Assembly: GCA_937968125.1 (NCBI GenBank)
Contig: CALBUI010000231.1
Span: 1-38,634, forward strand
DNA length: 38,634 nucleotides
Direction: 5' to 3'
Source: an uncultured Anaerolineales bacterium
GTDB lineage: Bacteria; Chloroflexota; Anaerolineae; Anaerolineales; UBA4823
This document shows, one piece after another, positions 18,680-25,791 of this stretch (its first letter is position 1; every line of letters begins with the position of its first letter). The notes below the pieces were generated by a model. It saw only the letters and a program-made list of their open reading frames with translations, was not told where the DNA came from and did no database searches. Position numbers and translations under genes: made by a program.

Positions 18680-20143
18680 ATGGACCAACAAACCGGCAAT
18701 ACCCAAACCGAACTCTCCGAACCAAAAGACCCGCTCCCGCCTGTTTCCATCCAAGAACTGCCTGAGCTAATGCAAGCCGCGATAAAGCGGGCTGGTTGGA
18801 CTGATCTGACCCCCGTTCAGGCCAGGGCGATTCCCTATCTCCGCGCCCGGCGAGATCTGATGGTCCAGGCCCGCACGGGGAGCGGCAAGACCGGGGCATT
18901 CGTCCTGCCCATCTTGGAACGGGTCAATCCCCGCAAAGCCAGCTGCCAGGCACTGGTGCTTGTACCCACCCGCGAGCTGGCCCAGCAGGTTGCTGCGGAT
19001 GCAAAAATTCTCGCTGGTAAAGACAGCATGCGAACGGTACCAGTTTATGGCGGCTCGAGCTATAAACCCCAGATCGAGGGTTTCAAGCGCGGCGCGCACT
19101 GTGTCGTCGGCACACCCGGACGCGTGCTGGATCATCTCATCAAGCGCAACCTGAACCTCAAAGACCTGGAGATTCTGGTCTACGACGAAGCTGACCGCAT
19201 GATGTCGATGGGCTTCTATCCCGACATGGTCCAAATCCAGGAATTCCTGCCCAGGCGGGAGATCAACGGATACATGTTTTCAGCCACCATCCCCGCCCAT
19301 GTCATCCGCCTGTCGCAGCTGTTCTTGAACGAGCCCGGATTTCTCAGTCTCAGCCGCGAACACGTTCATGTGGAGGACACTGACCATATCTACTATCTTA
19401 CCCCGGGGATGGACAAAGACCGCTCTTTAGTGCGCCTGATCGAATTGGAGACTCCCCAGCAGGCGATCATTTTTTGCAACACGAAGGCCCGGGTTAATTA
19501 TGTGACCGTCGTACTTCAGCGTTACGGTTACAACGCAGACCAGATCAGTTCCGATCTCTCGCAATCTGCCCGCGACAAGGTCATCAAGCGGGTAAGGGAT
19601 GGGTCGTTACGCTTCCTGGTGGCCACCGATGTCGCCGCCCGGGGGATCGATATTCCCAACCTATCCCATGTCATCCAGTATGAACCCCCGGAGGACGTGG
19701 AAGCTTATATCCACCGAGCTGGGCGTACCGGCCGGGCTGGCGCCAGCGGGACGGCTATCATGTTGATCAATATCAATGAAAAGAGCCAGCTGAACCGCAT
19801 CAGCGCCCATTACAAGATCGAGTTCGAAAAGCGCCCCTTACCCAAGGACGAAGACGTGCAAACTCTGGTCGCCCAAAGGTTAGTCGGGCAGCTCGAAGCC
19901 CGGCTGCGGGGACGCGATAGATTACAAATTGACCGCATGCAGCGCTTCATCCCCTTGGCTGAACAGCTGGCCGGTGACGAGGATGGGCTGGCTTTGCTGA
20001 CCATGCTGCTGGACGACGCTTACCACGACTGGATGCACCAGCCGCCGGAACTGCCGCCTGCAGTCAGCCAATCGAGCCCCAGGAAACCGAGACGTAGAAA
20101 ACGAAAATCTGGTTATAAAAGAAGGAGAAAAAAGGGGGGGTGA
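18680..20143 (+). CDS. DEAD-box RNA helicase with basic C-terminal tail
   Basis: PTRELAQQ, GTPGRVLDHL, VYDEADRMMSMGF, FSATIP, VATDVAARGIDIPNLSHVIQYEPPEDVEAYIHRAGRTGRAG; tail PRKPRRRKRKSGYKRRRKKGG. ORF opens at 18548; ATG 18680 is preceded by a GAGGGG RBS. Confidence 0.96.
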   Translation: MDQQTGNTQTELSEPKDPLPPVSIQELPELMQAAIKRAGWTDLTPVQARAIPYLRARRDLMVQARTGSGKTGAFVLPILERVNPRKASCQALVLVPTRELAQQVAADAKILAGKDSMRTVPVYGGSSYKPQIEGFKRGAHCVVGTPGRVLDHLIKRNLNLKDLEILVYDEADRMMSMGFYPDMVQIQEFLPRREINGYMFSATIPAHVIRLSQLFLNEPGFLSLSREHVHVEDTDHIYYLTPGMDKDRSLVRLIELETPQQAIIFCNTKARVNYVTVVLQRYGYNADQISSDLSQSARDKVIKRVRDGSLRFLVATDVAARGIDIPNLSHVIQYEPPEDVEAYIHRAGRTGRAGASGTAIMLININEKSQLNRISAHYKIEFEKRPLPKDEDVQTLVAQRLVGQLEARLRGRDRLQIDRMQRFIPLAEQLAGDEDGLALLTMLLDDAYHDWMHQPPELPPAVSQSSPRKPRRRKRKSGYKRRRKKGG

Positions 20144-20273
20144 AGCAGTTATCCGCCAAACACTGGTCAGGTTTTATAGTATTGATGATTATTTTTGGGT
20201 TGGAGACAAGAAAGAAGTGTGTTTGAATTGAGGAAAATCCGCACAGATGCGTCTGTAAGGAAGATTAAAAAAA

Positions 20274-20297
20274 TATAGCATTGAGGCATGCTATAAT
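20274..20297 (+). promoter_or_regulatory. Palindrome overlapping a -10-like TATAAT upstream of the PRC-barrel gene
   Basis: TATAGCAT-TGAGGC-ATGCTATA (20274-20295) with TATAAT at 20292-20297. A second palindrome ACAGA-TGCG-TCTGT lies at 20243-20256. Confidence 0.45.
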
Positions 20298-20370
20298 CCT
20301 CAAAGCCTGAGCGTAAAGTTATCTTAAAAGCGAGGTTGTTTCGTCAAATCTATAGTTCGAGGAGAAAACG

Positions 20371-21492
20371 ATGATAAATATACCGATCAACGCGCGTGTT
20401 GAGTGCACGGATGGTCCGTATGGTACCTCCACAAATGTGATTACTGATCCCACGACCGGACAGGATGTATACGTTATCGTGCAGAGTGAGAAAGAGGGCA
20501 AGAGGAACGTTGTGTCTGCCGATATCATTAAGCAAACCACAGCTGAGCTCATCCAATTTAACTGCACCAAAGAAGAATTGATGAATATGGAGCACTATAT
20601 CGAAGCACAGTTTGTTCCGGGTGAGGGTTCAGAAACTGAAGTACGGGGAGTCTTGTATTTACCCTACGCAGTTCCGGCGGAACAGATCACAAAGAAAGGC
20701 GATTCCCTACCGCCAGACCAACTGGACGTACGCCGGGGAGCCGAAGTTGAGGCTACCGATGGCAATGTAGGCGAAATAGACGAATTCCTCGTTGAACCGC
20801 TTAGCGGCAACTTCACCCATATCGTGGTACGTGAAGGCCGATTATGGGGCAAGCAGGATTTAACTCTACCTGTCACAGCGATTGATCGAGTCGCCGAAGG
20901 TAAGGTCTACCTGAAACTCGATAAGGAGAGGGTCAAGGCATTACCCGCCATCCCCGTAAAACGCAGCTACGGCTATCAGGACGCCAAGGTCGAGTTGATC
21001 GTTATGGTATTTGATGAAATGGATAAAGCGGATGAGGCTCTGGATTTCCTGAATGACCTGTCAAAACGAAGCACTATTGGGAAAGTCGTGAATTCAGCGA
21101 CTCTGGTGAAAGACGAAGAAGGCGAAGTGTTACTCAGTGAGATGGATGACATAGACCCGAGACGAGGGACGCTATTTGGAGCTGTCACCGGAGGCCTGGT
21201 TGGTCTGCTAGGAGGACCGGTCGGCGTGGTAGTAGGTGCTGCCGCCGGTGCAGCCACAGGCAGAGCAGCCGCCCGAAGGATCGACCTGGGCTTCTCCAAT
21301 AAATATTTGAAGGTCGTTCAAGATCGTCTACAGCCCGGCAGTTCAGCGCTCATTGCACTTGTTGAACACGAATGGCGCGAAACAGTAGCCAGTGAGTTGA
21401 ACAGATTCGGGGGCCAACTCTTCCGACAAGCTCTCACTGACGAAATTATCTCCCAATACCTCCAGGAATCACAGGAGAATGAGCAAGAGTAG
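20371..21492 (+). CDS. PRC-barrel domain protein fused to a DUF1269-like glycine-zipper domain
   Basis: Two PRC-barrel-like stretches (IPINARVECTDGPYGTSTNVITDPTTGQDVYVIVQ and VRRGAEVEATDGNVGEIDEFLVEPLSGNFTHIVVREGRLWGKQDLTLP), then VELIVMVFDEMDKADEALDFLNDL...GAVTGGLVGLLGGPVGVVVGAAAGAATGRAAARRIDLG. Confidence 0.85.
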   Translation: MINIPINARVECTDGPYGTSTNVITDPTTGQDVYVIVQSEKEGKRNVVSADIIKQTTAELIQFNCTKEELMNMEHYIEAQFVPGEGSETEVRGVLYLPYAVPAEQITKKGDSLPPDQLDVRRGAEVEATDGNVGEIDEFLVEPLSGNFTHIVVREGRLWGKQDLTLPVTAIDRVAEGKVYLKLDKERVKALPAIPVKRSYGYQDAKVELIVMVFDEMDKADEALDFLNDLSKRSTIGKVVNSATLVKDEEGEVLLSEMDDIDPRRGTLFGAVTGGLVGLLGGPVGVVVGAAAGAATGRAAARRIDLGFSNKYLKVVQDRLQPGSSALIALVEHEWRETVASELNRFGGQLFRQALTDEIISQYLQESQENEQE

Positions 21493-21890
21493 ACAGTACC
21501 GGTGCTTTTACTGAGTGAGTGATGTATCCCAAATCCGGACTATGTTCAATGGGTAAATACGACTGATATATCTTGAGTTGCTGGATTTTGAACTTTTTTT
21601 AATTGTGGGAAAAGTATCAAAAAGGTAGTGAGGCATTTGATCTCTCTTCAGTGGCTGGTGTAGTTTTTTGTGTCTATGATGAATCCCCCCATCCCGAAAA
21701 CTGAGAATACTTTTCCTCACCTGCTACCCGGAGGAGGTGGAGCAGGGCGATCGTGTCTGCTCTTTGTGGTAGGAAGCGTTGACGAATAAGGTCATTCTTG
21801 ATATCAAGGATTTACTTCCATAGTTTCATACGTAAGATCGCTTAGTTAACGGCATCTCCTATAAATTGGGTGAGGGGGAAACCTTACCTC

Positions 21891-21984
21891 GACCTGACAG
21901 GTTTCGTAGGTCTTATCTTTTAATTCAAACTATTTTCAGCCAAGTGTGCTTTGGCGCTAAACCTTTTTATAAACCTGTCAGGTC
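21891..21984. repeat. 94-bp element bounded by perfect 14-bp inverted repeats
   Basis: GACCTGACAGGTTT (21891-21904) and AAACCTGTCAGGTC (21971-21984). Each arm contains the near-palindrome ACCTG-N-CAGGT. Confidence 0.75.
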
Positions 21985-22037
21985 TTTGTCAAACGAACTG
22001 CAAAGATTAGAACTTTGACCTTATTTGATTAATTTCC

Positions 22038-22087
22038 TTGACAAATAGAAAAAACTGCTGTATTATACCAATAGGTTAATTAACCTA
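22038..22087 (+). promoter_or_regulatory. Sigma-70 promoter with palindromic operator for the ArsR-AHSA1 operon
   Basis: TTGACA (22038-22043), 17-bp spacer, TATTAT (22061-22066). Perfect 16-bp palindrome TAGGTTAATTAACCTA at 22072-22087, at the expected start site. Confidence 0.8.
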
Positions 22088-22106
22088 CTAGTTAAATAAG
22101 GAACAC

Positions 22107-22460
22107 ATGATGACAAGGAGTGATGATGATAAACTAAGCCAGACCTTTGCCGCATTGGCAAATTCGACGCGGCGGGCCATTTTAGCCCGTTTAGCGGAAG
22201 GAGAAGCAACCGTAAACGAACTCGCAGAGCCTTTTGATATGAGTTTGCCAGCCATTTCTAAGCACATTAAAGTATTGGAGCGGGCAGGATTAATCACCCA
22301 GGGGCAAAAAGCACAGTATCGCCCCTGCACCATCGATGCATCGCCCCTTAAAGAGATTTCCAATTGGACAGAGCAGTACCGCCATATTTGGGAAGCAAGA
22401 TTTGACCGTATAGACGACTATTTAGATCAACTTAACAGTAAGGAGAAAGATAATGAGTGA
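22107..22460 (+). CDS. ArsR family transcriptional regulator
   Basis: LSQTFAALANSTRRAILARLAEGEATVNELAEPFDMSLPAISKHIKVLERAGLITQGQKAQYRPCTIDASPLKEISNWTEQYRHIWEARFDRIDDYL. Confidence 0.96.
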   Translation: MMTRSDDDKLSQTFAALANSTRRAILARLAEGEATVNELAEPFDMSLPAISKHIKVLERAGLITQGQKAQYRPCTIDASPLKEISNWTEQYRHIWEARFDRIDDYLDQLNSKEKDNE

Positions 22461-22950
22461 TAGTACTATTTCTGAAGATGCAGTTGTAATTGAACGTGTT
22501 TTTGAGGCGCCCATAGACCTTATCTGGCAAATGTGGACCAATCCCGAACATTTCAAAAATTGGTATGGGCCAACTGGCTTCACCGTGCCTGTTGCCGAAA
22601 TGGATGTGCGCGTGGGCGGCAAACAGCTGGTATGCATGGCATCGCCTGATGGCAGCATGAAAATGTGGACCACAGGCGAATATACTGAAGTTGTTCCGAA
22701 TGAGCGCCTCGTCTACACCGATAGCCCTGCTGATGAAAATGGTAATGTGGTTTCACCGTCGGCCATGGGCATGCCCGATGGATATCCCACGACAACCGAA
22801 GTCACCGTACAGTTAGAAGATCTTGGTGGTCGTACAAAAATGGTCATGACCCACGCCGGTGTACCAGCAGACTCAGGTGCAGGTGGAGGTTGGGAACAAG
22901 CCTTCGCCAAGATGGCCAGCTATATTGAATCAGGTCCCAAGGATAGTTAA
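22453..22950 (+). CDS. SRPBCC / AHSA1 (activator of Hsp90 ATPase homolog 1-like) domain protein
   Basis: VIERVFEAPIDLIWQMWTNPEHFKNWYGPTGFTVPVAEMDVRVGGKQLVCMASPDG...TKMVMTHAGVPADSGAGGGWEQAFAKMASYI. Overlaps the ArsR gene by 8 nt. Confidence 0.94.
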   Translation: MSDSTISEDAVVIERVFEAPIDLIWQMWTNPEHFKNWYGPTGFTVPVAEMDVRVGGKQLVCMASPDGSMKMWTTGEYTEVVPNERLVYTDSPADENGNVVSPSAMGMPDGYPTTTEVTVQLEDLGGRTKMVMTHAGVPADSGAGGGWEQAFAKMASYIESGPKDS

Positions 22951-22988
22951 TAAGGCGAAGTCGGTTAAGCATCCATCTTAAACATTCT

Positions 22989-23035
22989 CTCAGGGCAATC
23001 ATGTGCAATTGTGCATGGTTGCCCTGAGAATTTTT
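22989..23035 (+). terminator. Rho-independent terminator after the ArsR-AHSA1 operon
   Basis: CTCAGGGCAA (22989-22998) / TTGCCCTGAG (23019-23028), then AATTTTT. Confidence 0.85.
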
Positions 23036-23106
23036 CGCTCTCCAGGAGTGGGAATAGCTGAGGATCTGGAAAGCGTTATACTGACCTTGATATCAGCGTT
23101 CCTAGA

Positions 23107-23997
23107 TTACTCGCTCACCAGCATGCCTTTCGCGTACTGACCATGTAACTTACCTACAAACTTTGCCAGGTGCATATACCCGGTCCAGAGCAGTATTCCA
23201 TCGGCAACAACCAAAGGTAAGGCCAGGGTCGGCACATAATAGTGCACACCTTCGATATTCCCTACTGGTAAATTGAACACACCTTGAATAATTGGTATGG
23301 CGATCCCCGATAGTGAGAATGCAAAAACGACGATTGTCACGTAGAAATAAATCACGCCCAGCGGAAACTGTAGCAGCAAGTAAAGGATCGCCAACCAGGT
23401 GTGTTTATCCAACAGCTGCGCCTTAATCCGGTCAATCTACTTGCCCTCCTTGGGGTAGAACAATGGCCGCCGAGGCATTCGTACCCCGAGTAGCGCCTCT
23501 ACGATGCGCCCCTCGAGCAGCGCAAAACCTCGCACAGAATAAAGGAAGAATATGGCGATCGGCAAGCCGAAGATGAACAGTGAGAAAGAAATAGAGATGG
23601 CAATCCCCAACGTCCCCCAGGTGAAATAAACTATCCCGGTCACAAAGGTGATCAACATATATAGCAGTGCACCCCAGGCCCTGGAATCAGCATAAATCCC
23701 GAAGAATCGACCCAGTATCGACCTGGATTTGCGGTCCGTTACTCGGGTTAAGCCAGGGTACGTGCGGCGTTCGACTTCGATATAAGCGGCCGCCGTCTCA
23801 GAAGGTGTTCCATACTGCTCGATGGCCATTTCCAGAACTGCCGCATTATCCAGGTCTGGTTCGCTTTCACTCAAATTAACAATGGCTATTCTCAGGTGAT
23901 CCTCTGCATCTGCCAGCGCATCTTGCATGGTGGCCGCGTCGCTGCCATTTAGTTCGCTACGTAATTCCGTCAAGTATTCTTCAATCGTTTTGATCAT
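23107..23997 (-). pseudogene. Putative sensor-type membrane protein interrupted by one in-frame TAG (ORFs 23437..23997 and 23107..23412)
   Basis: Both ORFs share one frame. Read-through gives ...LLGVRMPRRPLFYPKEGK*IDRIKAQLLDKHTWLAILYLLLQFPLGVIYF..., a continuous two-half TM domain. The stop is CTA on the plus strand at 23437-23439. A real two-gene split or recoding cannot be excluded. Confidence 0.7.
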
Positions 23998-24289
23998 GGT
24001 TCGCTCCCTTCAGGGTGTTATCCACAAAGGATTTAGCCTGGATCCAGATCTCAGTCCAGACCTCCAGCATCTCCCTGCACTCCTTTGTGATAGTGTAGTA
24101 ACGTCGTGGCGGTCCGGAGACCGATGGTTCCACCTCGCTGTCGAGCAGTTCGTTTTTCTCAAGTGAGCGCAATACCGGGTAAAGAGCGCCTTGTTTCATC
24201 AAGGGAACATCCCGGTTGTTCTCCTCCAGCAGTTTGGCGATCCGGTAGCCGTACATCGGTTCTTTGCTCTGTCCTAAAACACTCAGCAA
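23981..24289 (-). CDS. PadR family transcriptional regulator
   Basis: LLSVLGQSKEPMYGYRIAKLLEENNRDVPLMKQGALYPVLRSLEKNELLDSEVEPSVSGPPRRYYTITKECREMLEVWTEIW. Non-ATG (TTG) start; frame extends further upstream without ATG. Overlaps the sensor ORF by 17 nt. Confidence 0.88.
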   Translation of the reverse strand: MLSVLGQSKEPMYGYRIAKLLEENNRDVPLMKQGALYPVLRSLEKNELLDSEVEPSVSGPPRRYYTITKECREMLEVWTEIWIQAKSFVDNTLKGANHDQND

Positions 24290-24335
24290 GACAAGCGAGG
24301 CACGATTTTGAAGGAAATGCCCAACACAGCACCGC

Positions 24336-24379
24336 TTGACAATCTATTTATTATATTCTATAATCTAGACAGTCTAGAT
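24336..24379 (+). promoter_or_regulatory. Perfect-consensus sigma-70 promoter with palindromic operator for the TA operon
   Basis: TTGACA (24336-24341), 17 bp, TATAAT (24359-24364). ATCTAGA-CAG-TCTAGAT palindrome at 24363-24379, then AGGAGG RBS. Confidence 0.85.
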
Positions 24380-24392
24380 AGGAGGTAAAACG

Positions 24393-24647
24393 ATGCGAAT
24401 GAATACTTGGCAACTCCAGGATGCAAAAAACCGCTTCAGCGAACTGGTTAATAAAGCCTTGCAGGAAGGACCGCAGACGGTCACCCGGCGGGGTGAAGAA
24501 GTCGTTGTCGTCCTTTCCAAGGGAGAATATGAAAAAATCAAGCAATCTCAAACCGGCCTGCTGGAATTCTTTCGCTGCTCCCCACTCGTTGGCCTCGAAT
24601 TGGATCTTGATCGCGATCGCAGCTTTCCCAGGGACACTTCTCTGTGA
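24393..24647 (+). CDS. Phd/YefM-family antitoxin
   Basis: MNTWQLQDAKNRFSELVNKALQEGPQTVTRRGEEVVVVLSKGEYEKI. Confidence 0.95.
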   Translation: MRMNTWQLQDAKNRFSELVNKALQEGPQTVTRRGEEVVVVLSKGEYEKIKQSQTGLLEFFRCSPLVGLELDLDRDRSFPRDTSL

Positions 24648-25072
24648 ACTATATCCTAGACACCAATGTGGTCTCGGAACTTGTAGCTGCACAGCCCAAT
24701 CCTAATGTGGTGTTATGGGTGGAAAACATCCCACCTGAGCAAGTTTATCTGAGCGTTATTACCATTGGTGAATTGGTCAAAGGTATTGAGAAGCTGCCAG
24801 ATTCGCAGCGCAAGGAAAAGCTGGTTTCATGGCTTCACAATGACCTGCTAGTGCGGTTTCAAGATCACCTTTTACCATTAGACGTCTCAGTCCTGATTAT
24901 CTGGGGCCAGCTGGTCGCCAGCCTGGAAGCAAGTGGGCATCCAATGCCCGCGATTGACTCGCTATTAGCTGCCACCGCCGCCGATAAGGGATTCACACTG
25001 GTCACCCGTAATGTAGATGATTTCCTCCATGCGGGTATCCATTTGCTCAACCCTTGGGAATATTCGGGCTAG
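24644..25072 (+). CDS. PIN domain toxin (VapC-type/FitB-like ribonuclease)
   Basis: NYILDTNVVSELVAAQPNPNVVLWVENIPPEQVYLSVITIGELVKGIEKLPDSQRKEKL...MPAIDSLLAATAADKGFTLVTRNVDDF; GTG start overlapping the antitoxin stop (GTGA). Confidence 0.96.
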   Translation: MNYILDTNVVSELVAAQPNPNVVLWVENIPPEQVYLSVITIGELVKGIEKLPDSQRKEKLVSWLHNDLLVRFQDHLLPLDVSVLIIWGQLVASLEASGHPMPAIDSLLAATAADKGFTLVTRNVDDFLHAGIHLLNPWEYSG

Positions 25073-25215
25073 TGTTGTTGCTTCTGATAGCATTGCCAGC
25101 GCGAAATACATCGACGCGGGTATAATAAAAAAGACAGCCAGGCTCCACAAAGATTTACCTCTCACCCTCCACGTCAATACTGCGTCTCGGTCCATTCATT
25201 CTGCCAAATTAATAC

Positions 25216-25226
25216 CCTGTCAGGTC
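25216..25226. repeat. CCTGTCAGGTC motif, related to the 21891-21984 inverted-repeat arms
   Basis: CCTGTCAGGTC upstream of the GYD gene; matches the right arm AAACCTGTCAGGTC over 11 bp. Confidence 0.5.
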
Positions 25227-25300
25227 TTAACCGGTTGAGGCGGTAATTCGTTCCACCCAACGAGAAACCATTGGGCTTATAGATAAAAGGAGAGATCAAA

Positions 25301-25579
25301 ATGTCCACTTTCTTCATGTTCGGTAAATATTCAGCTGATTCGATCAAGGATATCAGCGCTGGGCGCACGGCCAAAGCCAACCAGTTAATTAGCGACAACG
25401 GCGGTTCGGTAAAATCGGGCTATGCTTTACTCGGCGAGACCGACCTGGTACTGATCGTCGATTTCCCCAGCGTAGGTGACGCCATGAAAGCCTCCGTGGG
25501 CCTCTCCAAACTGCTTGGGATAGGCTTCACCACTGCCCCCGCGGTGAGCATGCAAGAATTCGATCAGATGGTCGGTTGA
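25301..25579 (+). CDS. GYD domain-containing protein
   Basis: MSTFFMFGKYSADSIKDISAGRTAKANQLISDNGGSVKSGYALLGETDLVLIVDFPSVGDAMKASVGLSKLLGIGFTTAPAVSMQEFDQMV. Confidence 0.9.
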   Translation: MSTFFMFGKYSADSIKDISAGRTAKANQLISDNGGSVKSGYALLGETDLVLIVDFPSVGDAMKASVGLSKLLGIGFTTAPAVSMQEFDQMVG

Positions 25580-25648
25580 GCAATATAATTTCTAGCATTC
25601 GGCAGAAGATTGCCAGAATGCGAAAAGATGCTGCCTCATTTCCGGTGA

Positions 25649-25661
25649 GACCTGACAGGTT
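25649..25661. repeat. GACCTGACAGGTT motif, related to the 21891-21984 inverted-repeat arms
   Basis: Identical to 13 of 14 bp of the left arm (GACCTGACAGGTTT). Confidence 0.5.
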
Positions 25662-25680
25662 GCCTTCTTCATCTTATTGA

Positions 25681-25709
25681 AAATCGCTCGTATGAAACGA
25701 GTGATTTTT
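25681..25709 (+). terminator. Rho-independent-like terminator between the GYD and FAD-dehydrogenase genes
   Basis: AAATCGCTCGT (25681-25691) / ACGAGTGATTT (25697-25707), stem with one G-U pair, followed by further T residues. Confidence 0.65.
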
Positions 25710-25791
25710 CTGATCTGAAATTAACCTCTCCGAATTTCCTTCATGATATCATCGGGTGCAGTGTGCAACTTTGCTGTGGAGAAAGCCCATC

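Noticed and set aside
23437-23439. Amber stop in the sensor gene as a pyrrolysine codon, given the MttB-family gene nearby
   Set aside because: The MttB homolog in this window has no in-frame TAG, no pyl genes are visible, and a TGG-to-TAG nonsense change is simpler.
21891-25661. CCTGNCAGG copies as a possible CRISPR array
   Set aside because: Only four short copies, irregular spacing of roughly 70-3200 bp, mixed orientations, and no cas genes.
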